Shown here: positions 34,449 through 42,916 of the stretch, one piece after another
How positions within the stretch are numbered: position 1 is the stretch's first letter
Layout: every line of letters begins with the position of its first letter
Assembly (NCBI GenBank): GCA_903882285.1
Contig: CAIRWM010000048.1
Coordinates: forward strand, 1-43,323
Direction: 5' to 3'
Length of the DNA: 43,323 nt
From: an uncultured cyanobacterium
GTDB lineage: Bacteria; Cyanobacteriota; Cyanobacteriia; PCC-6307; Cyanobiaceae
Notes under the pieces: generated by a model
Database searches by the model: none
Told to the model about the DNA's origin: nothing
What the model saw: the letters and a program-made list of their open reading frames with translations, nothing else
Program-made: the position numbers and the translations under genes

Positions 34449-36173
34449 TCAGAACTTGAAGGTGGTCTGAATCAGGGCACCGAAGGTGCCCAGGGTGTCG
34501 CCGTTGCTGACATCGTTGCCGGAGAGGGCCCCATTGGCGCTGGAGGCGGCATTGGTGAGCTCGCCGCGGGCACGGGAGAGCCAGAAGACAGCCGGGGTGA
34601 TCGCGATGGCGTCGGTCACCTGGAACTTGTAATACACCTCGTAGGCGTAGTTGCTGTCGTAGCTGTCGATGCCGTCGCCGTTGTCGCCGGTGATGGCGGT
34701 GACGAAGGTGGGCTGGCCGATGGCGAAGCCTAGAGCGTTGCCCTTGGCGAAGGCATCGCGCCAGTTCAGACCCACGAACCACGACTGGCTGACCACCGAG
34801 TCGAGGGGAAGGGTATTGGCCACCGAGCCGCCATAGGAGGTGGTGTTGTAGCCCCAGCCGGCGCTGATCGAGGGAATGATGCCGTTATCGAGGGGCTGCC
34901 AGTAGCCACCAACGCCCCAGGAGCTGGTCTGACCCGAACCATTCCGGTAAATGGAGGGCTGCAGACCGTTGAACAGAGGCGTACCGGCGATGGTCACGCC
35001 GGCACCGTTGTAGGTGTAGGCCGCCGCCAGGCCAAAGCCCTTGCTGCTGTAGCCCAACTGGAAGGTGCCGCTCTGCTGACCCGCCACGGTGCCGATGCCA
35101 CCGCAGTCACCGTTGGTGTAGCTGGTGCAGCCCTCGCCGTTGGGGTTGGCGGCATCGGCGTTACCCGACAAATACACGGCACTGGCGTTGAAGCCGCTCT
35201 TGCCGGGCTGCTTCCAGTAAAGGCCGGCACCACCACCGAGCACCTGGCTGTAGGCACCGGGGGCACCGTTGAAGTCCCAGAGCTTGAGGATCTTGTCGGC
35301 GGTGTAGACGCTCGGCTTCATCGCCAGGGCGTCGTCTTGCCGGACGCGTGGACCGACGACGGCGGTGAAGCTGGAGCCGATCGGGAACTTGTAGTAGAGG
35401 CGGTTGATCGCCACCACGTCACCGCAGTCAACGCCGGTGCCGCAGCTCTCCTCGAAAGCCGCATCCAGCTGGGCAAGGGGCGTGACGGTGTTGGAGCGGG
35501 CAAAGCCGCTGTCGTTAAAGTTGCCGGCGCGCAGCTGGGTGCGCAGCAAGTCCTTGCCGGTGAAGCTGGTATCGAAGTTGAGGCGGACGTCGTAGTTGAA
35601 CGCCATCGCGTTGCGCAGGGGCACGAACTTGCCCTTGGCATCGGGGCCGTAGCCGTTGCCGCCGTTGTCGTTGATCTGGTTGCCGCTGTAGCTCAGGCCG
35701 CCCAGCACCCAGCGGGTGTCCGCCTTCAGCTTGGTGGTGGTAGAGAACTGGGTGGCCTCCAGCTCACCCACGCGGGCCTCAAGGCCATCGACGCGACCGC
35801 GCAGCACGGCGAGTTCCTTCTCGAACTCCTCCATGAGCTTTTTGAGCTCATCGGTGACTTCCGAGATGCGGTCGAGGCAGGCATTGAGTAGGGCCGCCGC
35901 TTCGTAGCGGGTCATGGCTTGGCCGCCCTTGAAGGTGCCATTGGGGTAACCGGCGACGCAGCCATAACGCTCGACTAGGTTCGAGAGCGCTTGGTAGGCC
36001 CAGTCGGTAGGGCGAACATCAGAGAATTGGTTGATGCTGGTGACCTGCTCGGAGCTGGTCGACGCGGCGTACTTGTTGACGCCAGAAAGATCGAGCTCAG
36101 ACGCGGACGCCGCCACAGGGGACAGCAGACCGAGCGCCACGGGAGCCAGCAAAAGTCGCTGGAAGGGTTTCAT
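34449..36173 (-). CDS. Iron-uptake porin with SLH domain, copy 1 (SomA-like)
   Basis: A 574-residue outer-membrane protein. Signal peptide: MKPFQRLLLAPVALGLLSPVAASA. An SLH domain follows (SDVRPTDWAYQALSNLVERYGC...MTRYEAAALLNACL), then a coiled coil (ISEVTDELKKLMEEFEKELAVLRGRVDGLEARVGELEA) and an OprB-type 16-strand barrel ending in aromatic F (TTFKF). SLH binds pyruvylated peptidoglycan polymer; the barrel is thought to admit inorganic ions including iron. ATG 36173 with GGACTCC upstream. Last of three leftward paralogues and directly before the terminator. The conserved Cys pairs (NCG...DCGDVVAINRLYY) match those of the others in the cluster (SCG in this copy). Confidence 0.93.
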   Translation of the reverse strand: MKPFQRLLLAPVALGLLSPVAASASELDLSGVNKYAASTSSEQVTSINQFSDVRPTDWAYQALSNLVERYGCVAGYPNGTFKGGQAMTRYEAAALLNACLDRISEVTDELKKLMEEFEKELAVLRGRVDGLEARVGELEATQFSTTTKLKADTRWVLGGLSYSGNQINDNGGNGYGPDAKGKFVPLRNAMAFNYDVRLNFDTSFTGKDLLRTQLRAGNFNDSGFARSNTVTPLAQLDAAFEESCGTGVDCGDVVAINRLYYKFPIGSSFTAVVGPRVRQDDALAMKPSVYTADKILKLWDFNGAPGAYSQVLGGGAGLYWKQPGKSGFNASAVYLSGNADAANPNGEGCTSYTNGDCGGIGTVAGQQSGTFQLGYSSKGFGLAAAYTYNGAGVTIAGTPLFNGLQPSIYRNGSGQTSSWGVGGYWQPLDNGIIPSISAGWGYNTTSYGGSVANTLPLDSVVSQSWFVGLNWRDAFAKGNALGFAIGQPTFVTAITGDNGDGIDSYDSNYAYEVYYKFQVTDAIAITPAVFWLSRARGELTNAASSANGALSGNDVSNGDTLGTFGALIQTTFKF

Positions 36174-36297
36174 GGAGTCCTCACACCAAGAAGAGGAAGG
36201 CTTCTGTGAAGAAGCGACAGCAATGTAGAAGGCGTCTTCATCGAGCCACTTGCCCGCTGACACAGGCCAAGGTGTCGAGGACTACATGAGGACAGCA

Positions 36298-38094
36298 TCA
36301 GAAGTGGAACGTGGCTTGCACCAGTCCGCCAAAGACTCCGAGCGTCCCATCGTTCTGAACATCGGGGCCGGACTTCAGGGTGTACTGACCCTGGGGGCGA
36401 TCTAGCCAAAACACCGCCGGTGTGATGACGATGTTATCAGTGAGCTGAATCTTGTAATAGAGCTCATAGCTCAGGCCCTGATCCTCCGGCTCGTGGTAAG
36501 CGTTGAAGGCGAGCGTGCGCGGATCGGTGCTGCGGCAGACCGGCGGATTCCAGGTCTGGCAGACGGTATCGCCATCCGGATTGGTGCTCATCGGTGCCTG
36601 ACCGATGGCGAAGCCCAGAGCATTGCCTTTGGCTAGCACATCGGACCACACCAGCCCCAAATACCACGACTGACTGGCCCCCTTGTAGCCCTGGTCATCT
36701 GGGATCAACACCGTGTTCTTGTCGGTGTAGGTGATGCGGTTCAGACCCCAGCCGGCACTGATCGAGGGGAACCAGCCTCTAAAGAACGGTTGCCAGTAGC
36801 CCGAAAGCGCGAAGGAGTTGGTGTAGCCGTTATCGAAGCCGATCGTGGGCAGCTGCTCCACCGCGAGGGGCGTGCCGGGATAGCGCACATTGGCGCCATT
36901 GCGGGTGAAGGCGCCAGTGAGGTTCCAGTTGGTGCCGGTGTAGGCGAGCTGCACCGTGCTGGAGGCCGCTGAGCCCTGGGTGGCGATGCCACCCTCGGCC
37001 GGGACAGCGACATCGCCGTTGCCGGCGACATAGGCGACACCCAGGCTCCAGCCAGTGGACTTGCCACCCTGCTTCCACCACAGGCCGCCGCCGGCGCCGA
37101 GCACCTGGCTGTAGGCGCCGGGGGCACCGGAGTACTGGAAGATCTTGAGGATCTTGTCGGCGCTGTAGAGGCTGGGCCAGATCGGCAGCATGTCGTCCTG
37201 GCGGCCGCGGGGAGCCACCACAGCAGTGAAATCGCGACCAATTGGGAAGCGGTAGTAGAGGCGGTTGATCGCCACCACATCACCACAATCGGTCCCGGTG
37301 CCGCAGTTCTCCTGGAAGCCGGCATCCAGCTGGGTGAGCGGTGTGGGGGGCGCGCCGAAGCCCGAATCAGCGAAGTTGCCGGCGCGCAGCTGGGTGCGCA
37401 GCAGATCCTTGCCGCTGAAGCTGGTGTCGAAGTTGAGGCGGACGTCGTAATTGAAAGCCAGGGCCTCCCGCAGCGGGACGAAATAGGGATTGGAGCGATC
37501 GGTGTATTCGGGATAATTGGCGGTGCTGCCGCTGTAATCGAGCCCACCGAGCACCCAGCGGCTGTCACCGCGCAGGCGGGTGGTGGTGGAGAACTGGGTG
37601 GCCTCCAGTTCACCAACGCGGGCGTCCAGCCCATCGACACGGCCGCGCAGCACGGCGAGTTCCTTCTCGAACTCGGCCATCAGCTTCTTGAGCTCATCGG
37701 AGACCTCGCTGATGCGATCAAGGCAGGCATTGAGCAACGCCGCCGCCTCATAGCGACTGATCGAGTGCCCCCCCTTAAAGCTGCCTTCGGGGTAACCAGC
37801 GACGCAGCCGTAGCGCTCGACCAGATTCGAGAGCGCCTGATAGGCCCAGTCGGTGGGACGAACATCGGAGAACTGGTTGATGCTGGTGACCTGCTCAGCG
37901 CCAACCTTGCCGCTGTAGCGGCCCATCTCGCCGAGATTCAGACTGGCTTGATTGAGATCTACTTGATTTGACTCGGCCGCTGATGCCGAAGCGGGGAAAC
38001 TACCAGCCACAACGGTGGCGGCCATGGCCAGCGTACCGATCGTCCCGGAGCGACCAATCAGAGCCTTCACAAGACGACGGGACAGGGGAACCAT
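36298..38094 (-). CDS. Iron-uptake porin with SLH domain, copy 2 (SomA-like)
   Basis: A 598-residue paralogue with a longer N terminus: basic SRRLVKALIGR, a hydrophobic core and an ASAA site near 39. The SLH (SDVRPTDWAYQALSNLVERYGCVAGYPEG), coiled-coil and barrel regions are as in its neighbours; it ends ATFHF, the C-terminal Phe expected for barrel assembly. This copy differs most in the linker and barrel loops and in the signal peptide, so it is an older duplicate. A perfect TATAAT lies just upstream, suggesting it has its own promoter in addition to read-through. Confidence 0.92.
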   Translation of the reverse strand: MVPLSRRLVKALIGRSGTIGTLAMAATVVAGSFPASASAAESNQVDLNQASLNLGEMGRYSGKVGAEQVTSINQFSDVRPTDWAYQALSNLVERYGCVAGYPEGSFKGGHSISRYEAAALLNACLDRISEVSDELKKLMAEFEKELAVLRGRVDGLDARVGELEATQFSTTTRLRGDSRWVLGGLDYSGSTANYPEYTDRSNPYFVPLREALAFNYDVRLNFDTSFSGKDLLRTQLRAGNFADSGFGAPPTPLTQLDAGFQENCGTGTDCGDVVAINRLYYRFPIGRDFTAVVAPRGRQDDMLPIWPSLYSADKILKIFQYSGAPGAYSQVLGAGGGLWWKQGGKSTGWSLGVAYVAGNGDVAVPAEGGIATQGSAASSTVQLAYTGTNWNLTGAFTRNGANVRYPGTPLAVEQLPTIGFDNGYTNSFALSGYWQPFFRGWFPSISAGWGLNRITYTDKNTVLIPDDQGYKGASQSWYLGLVWSDVLAKGNALGFAIGQAPMSTNPDGDTVCQTWNPPVCRSTDPRTLAFNAYHEPEDQGLSYELYYKIQLTDNIVITPAVFWLDRPQGQYTLKSGPDVQNDGTLGVFGGLVQATFHF

Positions 38095-38124
38095 GGAAGC
38101 AGCTACGGAAAAACCTTGGGACAG

Positions 38125-38130
38125 ATTATA
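38125..38130 (-). promoter_or_regulatory. Consensus -10 element (TATAAT) before porin copy 2
   Basis: The complement of 38125-38130 is TATAAT, all six bases of the -10 consensus. It would place transcription start near 38118 and give a leader of about 24 bases to the ATG at 38094. No TTGACA-like -35 is present; that position falls inside the stem of the upstream porin terminator (38148-38153). Confidence 0.55.
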
Positions 38131-38141
38131 AGCAAAACAAT

Positions 38142-38168
38142 AAAAAACCCGGCTGCAGAGCAGCCGGG
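38142..38168 (-). terminator. Rho-independent terminator of porin copy 3
   Basis: On the minus strand a 9-bp stem (38148-38156 with 38160-38168, CCCGGCTGC type) with a three-base loop is followed by six T (complement of 38142-38147). It lies 34 bases after the stop of porin copy 3, a strong intrinsic terminator that should separate the transcript from copy 2. Confidence 0.94.
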
Positions 38169-38202
38169 CAAGAGGAGGAAAGACGTCAGCGACGCGAGAC
38201 GA

Positions 38203-39822
38203 TCAGAACTTGAAGGTGGTCTTGACCAGACCGCCGAAGTTGGTGAAGGTTTCGTTGCTGCTGTCGTTTTGCAGCTGGCCGAGCGGCGAGCTGAGGTAGT
38301 AGATCGCGGGGGTCACGCTGATGTTGTCGGTAACCTGGAACTTGTACCACCACTCCCAGGCATAGCCCTGGTCGTTGGCGTCGACATCGTTGTTGCCGCT
38401 GTTGACGATGAAGGTGGGCTGACCCACCGCCATGCCGAGGGCGTTGCCCTTGACGAAAGCATCGGCCCACTGCAGACCCACGTACCAGGACTGGGAGTTG
38501 GCACCGTCGAAGTCAGACAGCTCGTCGTCCTGGTTGTAGGAGTTGATGCCCCAGCCAGCACTGATCGAAGGGATCAGGCCGGAGTTGGTGGGCTGCCAAT
38601 AGCCACTGATGCCCACGGAATTGACGCTGTCAGCGGCATAGAAACCAGCCACCGCAAGGGGGGTGCCGTTACCGCCATACAGGCCGGCGCCATTGGAGTA
38701 GGTGTAGGCAGCAGCCAGACCGAAGTTGGCGCTGCCGTAACCGATCTGGACGGTGCCGGTCTCTTCGGAGCCGCTGGTGCCGATGCCACCCTCAGAGGGA
38801 TTGGCGTTGTCACCGTTGGCCGACACGTAGTTGGCGCTGATGCTGAAGTTGCCGCTCTTCCACCACAGACCACCACCAGCGCCCAGGTTGAGGCTGTAGG
38901 TACCGGGAGCGCCGGCGTAGGTGAAGATGTCGAGAACGGTGTCAGCGGGATACACGCTGGGCCACAGGGCCAGCATGTCGTCCTGACGGACGCGGCCACC
39001 GAATGTGGCGGTGAAGCTGCTGCCGATCGGGAACTGGTAGAAGAGGCGGTTGATGGCCACCACATCACCACAGTCAGCGCCAGTGCCGCAGTTCTCTTCG
39101 AACGCGATCTCCATCGCGTTCAGGCCCACCGGAGGACCACCCGACCAGGAGGAATCAGCGAAGTTGCCGGCACGCAGGCGGGTGCGCAGCAGGTCCTTAC
39201 CGGTGAAGCTGGTGTCGAAGTCGAGCTGGACGTCGTAGTTGAAGGTGGTGGCACCTTCAAGCTCACGGGCGCCATCGGCGTAGTTGGTGCCGACAGGGAT
39301 GCCGCTGTAGGCAGCGGTGAGCGGGGTGGAATCGAAGCTACCGCCGAAGCTGTTAGCGCCCAGCACGAAGGTGGCCTTGCCTTTCAGCTTGGTGGTGGTG
39401 GAGAACTGGTTTGCTTCCAGCTCACCCACGCGGGCCTCAAGGCCATCGACGCGGCCGCGCAGCACAGCGAGTTCCTTCTCGAACTCGGCCATGAGCTTCT
39501 TGAGCTCATCGGTGACTTCCGAGATGCGGTCGAGGCAGGCATTCAGCAGGGCCGCCGCTTCGTAGCGGGTCATGGCCTGGCCGCCCTTGAAGGTGCCATT
39601 GGGGTAACCGGCGACGCAGCCATAGCGCTCGACCAGGTTCGAGAGCGCTTGGTAGGCCCAGTCGGTGGGGCGAACGTCGGAGAACTGGTTGACGCTGGTG
39701 ACTTGCTCTTCGGCGGCGTACTGGTTGACGCCGTCGATGTTGAGCTCGGCGGCGGAGACGGCCACAGGGGCCAGCAGTCCGAGAGCCGCGGGAGCCACCA
39801 GCAGTTGCTGGAAGAGTTTCAT
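38203..39822 (-). CDS. Iron-uptake porin with SLH domain, copy 3 (SomA-like)
   Basis: A 539-residue paralogue: MKLFQQLLVAPAALGLLAPVAVSA signal peptide, SLH domain (about 44-95), coiled coil (about 97-140) and barrel ending TTFKF. The first 140 residues are almost identical to copy 1, and the DNA over that part is nearly identical too. ATG 39822 has AGGTTCCC upstream as a modest ribosome-binding site. It has its own terminator, so it is transcribed at least partly alone. First of the three copies in transcription order and nearest the intergenic region shared with the glycosyltransferase. Confidence 0.93.
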   Translation of the reverse strand: MKLFQQLLVAPAALGLLAPVAVSAAELNIDGVNQYAAEEQVTSVNQFSDVRPTDWAYQALSNLVERYGCVAGYPNGTFKGGQAMTRYEAAALLNACLDRISEVTDELKKLMAEFEKELAVLRGRVDGLEARVGELEANQFSTTTKLKGKATFVLGANSFGGSFDSTPLTAAYSGIPVGTNYADGARELEGATTFNYDVQLDFDTSFTGKDLLRTRLRAGNFADSSWSGGPPVGLNAMEIAFEENCGTGADCGDVVAINRLFYQFPIGSSFTATFGGRVRQDDMLALWPSVYPADTVLDIFTYAGAPGTYSLNLGAGGGLWWKSGNFSISANYVSANGDNANPSEGGIGTSGSEETGTVQIGYGSANFGLAAAYTYSNGAGLYGGNGTPLAVAGFYAADSVNSVGISGYWQPTNSGLIPSISAGWGINSYNQDDELSDFDGANSQSWYVGLQWADAFVKGNALGMAVGQPTFIVNSGNNDVDANDQGYAWEWWYKFQVTDNISVTPAIYYLSSPLGQLQNDSSNETFTNFGGLVKTTFKF

Positions 39823-39840
39823 GGGAACCTCACACGTTGA

Positions 39841-39853
39841 GGCGCAATGCGCC
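39841..39853. promoter_or_regulatory. Perfect 13-base palindrome in the porin copy 3 leader
   Basis: GGCGCAATGCGCC reads the same on both strands except for its central base: GGCGCA pairs with TGCGCC. It lies 19 bases upstream of the porin ATG. The absence of a loop favours a protein-binding site over an RNA hairpin. No Fur-like AT-rich box is seen in this region. Confidence 0.35.
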
Positions 39854-39976
39854 ACCCGGAATGATCGCGGCCTGTCACCAAAGCCACAAAGCTGTGTGTG
39901 CCAGAAGACGCAACGGCCAGACCCGTTCGCTGGGCGACACTTGAGCCGCCCTCAGCGCCTCCTGCGGCCTGTCCCG

Positions 39977-42076
39977 ATGCCCGACAGCCTCGGCCCACGT
40001 GCGTCCGTACCCGTGACCAAGCCGCGCCTGGAGAGGCTGTGGTGGCTGCTTCTGGCCGCGATCTGGGCGCTCGCCAGCGGCGCCGACCGGCTGTGGCTGC
40101 GGCTGGACCAACGCCTACCCAGCTGGGATCAGGCCGACTATCTCAACAGCGCCGTGGATCACGGCCGCGCCCTCGGCCTGCTGGCCGGCGGCGGCTGGCC
40201 CGGCTGGGACGGCCTGCTGGATCTCTCCCCCAAGATTCCCCCGCTGGCTTCGCTGGTGAATGGCAGCGTCATGGCCCTCAGCGGCGACCTGCCCGACCAG
40301 GCCATGGGCGTCCAGATCGCCTGGCATGGCCTGCTCCTGTTCGTGGTGGCCCTCTGGGGCCGGCAGCTGCTCGGCCGGGGCTTCGGCCTGCTCTGCGCCG
40401 CCCTAGTGGCGCTCGCTCCGGCGCTGGCGGCCCAGCGGGTCGACTTCACCCTTGATCTGCCCCTTACCGCCTGCTCGATGCTGGCGCTCTGGCGGCTCGG
40501 CCTCTGGCAGGCTCCCGCCCCGCGCGGCGGACGCTGGCACCAGGCGCTGGCGGCGGCCGTCGCCTTGGCCGCCGCCCTGCTGGTGAAACAGAGCGCCCTG
40601 CTGGTGCTGGCCCTGCCGGCCCTGTGGGCGGCGGGGCGGGGCCTGCAGCAGAGCGGCCGCCGGGCCCAAGTGCCGGTGGCCGTGGCGATTGTGCTGGCGC
40701 TGCTGCTCCCCTGGCTGCACCACAACTGGATCACCACCCTGGGCGGCACCAACCGGGCCGTGGTGGAGTCGGCACGCGCGGAGGGAGATCCGTCGTCCCT
40801 CAGCCTGGCCTCCCTGCTCTGGTACGGGCGACTCTGGCCCGGACAACTCGGGCCGGTGATCCTGCTGCCCGGCCTGGCGGCGGGCCTGGGGAGCGCCTGG
40901 CGCCACCTGCGGCAGCTACCGGCGTGGCTGCGACGGCCGGGGCGCCACCTACCCCCCGGCTGGCCGTGGCTGATCGGCTGCTGCCTGAGCGGCTGGCTGT
41001 GCACCACCCTCAGCCCCAACAAGGACGCCCGCTACATCGCCCCGGTGCTGCCGCTGCTGCTGATGCTGCTGGCACGGGGCTGGTGGCAGATCGGCCTGGC
41101 CGTCCAGCGCCGCTGCGGTCGCCGCTGCGCTGCGGCCCTGCTCGGCGCCGGCCTGCTGGCCGGGGGAGCGGCCACGGCCCAGGTCAGGGGCGCCGATCAG
41201 CAGCGGCAACCCGGAGCTCCAGTGCCCGACCTGGCCGCCCGCCTGCGCCAGGAGGTGGGCAGCACGCCCACCACGGTGGTGATGCTGCCCAGCAGCCCCG
41301 AACTCAACGAGCACACCCTCACAACCTACGGCCGGCTCGGCGGTGGGCGGATCGTGGCTCGGCGCCTGGGCAAACGCCGCCAGGATCACGCGCTGGTGCT
41401 CGAGCGCAGCGATTGGCTGGTGCTGGCCACGGGTGATCAGGGCAGCCGTCGCGCCGAGATCCGCGAGCTGAGCCAGCGGGTGCGTCGCGATGGCCGCTTC
41501 GAGCGCGTGGCCAGCTGGCCCTGGAGCGAGGGGCGCCGGGTGGAGTTGTGGCGGCGCCGCAGCGGCCAGGCCTCCCGCTTCGATGCCGACTTCATCGCTC
41601 TGGCCGGCGGCATGGCGCGCGGCCCGGAGGGCCTGGCCCGGGTGTTCGGGCGCATCGGCAACGAGCACCTGCTCGACGGCCACTTCCTTTATCAGCAGCG
41701 GGTGCGCAGCTGGGCCGAGGCCCGCTTGCAGCGCGATCCGCGCGATGCCCAAGCCCTCTGGAGCCTGGCTCTGCTGGCCACCCTGCAGAACCGGCCGGCC
41801 CAGGCCGTCGCCCTCTACGACCGCCTCGGCCAACGGGATCCCACCAACCCCTGGCCAAGGGCCTATGGCGCCGTGGTGCGCCTGGCCGACTGGAATCCCA
41901 CCGGCGCCCAGCGCACGCTGGCGGAGGCTCCAGCCAGCGTGCGTAACGAACCGGTGAATCGGGCCCTGGGCGACCTCAGCGCAGTGCTTAGCGGCCGCCT
42001 GAATCGTGCTGGCGCCCTGGGGCGGAGCCTGCCGCCGGCGATCGAAGCGGTGAAGGGGCAGCTCGGAACGCGCTGA
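39977..42076 (+). CDS. GT-C glycosyltransferase (ArnT/PMT-like), with C-terminal repeat region
   Basis: A 699-residue protein. The first 450 residues hold about ten or more hydrophobic spans, with the acidic SWDQADYLNSAVDHGRAL in the first outside loop, as in dolichol- or undecaprenyl-phosphate-sugar mannosyl/arabinosyl transferases (GT39/GT83). LSPNKDARYIAPVLPLLLML is the usual late block. Residues about 440-699 form a soluble region with TPR-like pairs (DAQALWSLALLATLQNRPAQAVALYDRLGQRDPTNPW). The acceptor (lipid A, protein, polysaccharide) cannot be told. It is divergent from porin copy 3 (154-base gap) and overlaps its convergent neighbour by 89 bases. Confidence 0.87.
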   Translation: MPDSLGPRASVPVTKPRLERLWWLLLAAIWALASGADRLWLRLDQRLPSWDQADYLNSAVDHGRALGLLAGGGWPGWDGLLDLSPKIPPLASLVNGSVMALSGDLPDQAMGVQIAWHGLLLFVVALWGRQLLGRGFGLLCAALVALAPALAAQRVDFTLDLPLTACSMLALWRLGLWQAPAPRGGRWHQALAAAVALAAALLVKQSALLVLALPALWAAGRGLQQSGRRAQVPVAVAIVLALLLPWLHHNWITTLGGTNRAVVESARAEGDPSSLSLASLLWYGRLWPGQLGPVILLPGLAAGLGSAWRHLRQLPAWLRRPGRHLPPGWPWLIGCCLSGWLCTTLSPNKDARYIAPVLPLLLMLLARGWWQIGLAVQRRCGRRCAAALLGAGLLAGGAATAQVRGADQQRQPGAPVPDLAARLRQEVGSTPTTVVMLPSSPELNEHTLTTYGRLGGGRIVARRLGKRRQDHALVLERSDWLVLATGDQGSRRAEIRELSQRVRRDGRFERVASWPWSEGRRVELWRRRSGQASRFDADFIALAGGMARGPEGLARVFGRIGNEHLLDGHFLYQQRVRSWAEARLQRDPRDAQALWSLALLATLQNRPAQAVALYDRLGQRDPTNPWPRAYGAVVRLADWNPTGAQRTLAEAPASVRNEPVNRALGDLSAVLSGRLNRAGALGRSLPPAIEAVKGQLGTR

Positions 42077-42728
42077 AACGCGTGTGCAGGAACAGCCCAG
42101 CAGCCATCATCAATTCGATGGCTTCCTGATCGTTACGGATGCGCTCGCCGTGGCTGAGCCAGGAGAGGTCGAAGTAGGTGTAAAACAGCGCCACCGGCAG
42201 AAAGTAGAGGCTGAAACGCCGGGCCGGCAAAGCGTCGATCCCCGGAAAGAAGCGCCAGCCGATCCAGCCGAACAGCAGGCCGAAGAAGATGAAGCCGAAA
42301 TGCATCAGGCCCTGAAAAGCCGGGATGTTGTGCAGCGTGGTTTCCTCCTGGGCATTGATGTGCCTCACCGCCTCGATCCCCACGCCGGTGAGGCGCTCGC
42401 CCCAGCTGATCTCCTCGCCCGCCAGCACAAAGCAGAACAGTCCGAGCAGCAGCCAGGCCAGCAGCGGCAGAGCGGGGAAGCTGCGGCGCCGCTTCCAGGC
42501 CACCACGAAGGAAAAGAGACTGGCGCCGGCAAACCCGAAGAACTGCAGCCACTCCGCCGGGCCGTCCTCGCCCTTGCGCCAGCTCTCGAACATGCCGAAG
42601 GGCAGGAAATAGACCACCGCATAGAGCACCAGCAGATACCAGAGCGGCAACAGGTCCACTAGGGGCCGCAGTTCCCCCCAGGGGGTACGCAGGATGCGTT
42701 GCGGTTCGGGAGGGGCACCGGAGGCCAT
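41988..42728 (-). CDS. Integral membrane protein with GEEISWG motif
   Basis: A 246-residue protein of about six spans. LLGLFCFVLAGEEISWGERL and INAQEETTLHNIPAFQGLMHFGFIF are blocks I have seen in a widespread but uncharacterised bacterial membrane family, often beside surface-polysaccharide genes. The conserved acidic and His residues in these loops suggest an enzyme. The last 30 residues (after FSAFRAAPS) are low-complexity and coincide with the 89-base overlap with the convergent glycosyltransferase, so the true end could differ in related strains. Confidence 0.75.
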   Translation of the reverse strand: MASGAPPEPQRILRTPWGELRPLVDLLPLWYLLVLYAVVYFLPFGMFESWRKGEDGPAEWLQFFGFAGASLFSFVVAWKRRRSFPALPLLAWLLLGLFCFVLAGEEISWGERLTGVGIEAVRHINAQEETTLHNIPAFQGLMHFGFIFFGLLFGWIGWRFFPGIDALPARRFSLYFLPVALFYTYFDLSWLSHGERIRNDQEAIELMMAAGLFLHTRFSAFRAAPSPLRSPAAGSAPGRQHDSGGR

Positions 42729-42785
42729 CGGAGCGGCACTAAGAGCAATCCGACGACCTTAGGCATGACGCCTGGACTGCACGAT

Positions 42786-42811
42786 GGAGTCCCTATGCGG
42801 GAGTTCCTATG
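42786..42811. repeat. Tandem 12-base direct repeat, period 14
   Basis: GGAGTCCCTATG (42786-42797) and GGAGTTCCTATG (42800-42811) differ at one base and are separated by CG. Two copies at near-helical spacing upstream of the membrane-protein start could be a regulator-binding site; there is no direct evidence. Confidence 0.6.
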
Positions 42812-42817
42812 AACGAT

Positions 42818-42861
42818 GCCCCCGGTGGGCCAGGTCAGGACGACCTCAGCTCACCGGGGGC
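42818..42861 (-). terminator. Nested GC hairpin downstream of the 17-codon ORF
   Basis: GCCCCCGGTG (42818-42827) pairs exactly with CACCGGGGGC (42852-42861), and within the loop AGGTC (42832-42836) pairs with GACCT (42842-42846). No T run follows on either strand, so it is either a terminator without tail, or a structured RNA element between the mini-ORF and the membrane-protein gene. Confidence 0.5.
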
Positions 42862-42916
42862 TCTCGCCGGGTCCGCTCTGTCGCGGAACCGTTCGATCAG
42901 GGAAGCGTCGCCGTGA

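Noticed and set aside
38116..39840. Open frame of 574 codons on the + strand over the whole of porin copy 3
   Set aside because: It mirrors the porin codon by codon; high GC at third positions keeps the opposite strand open. It has no recognisable domain, and similar shadow frames lie opposite many genes here.
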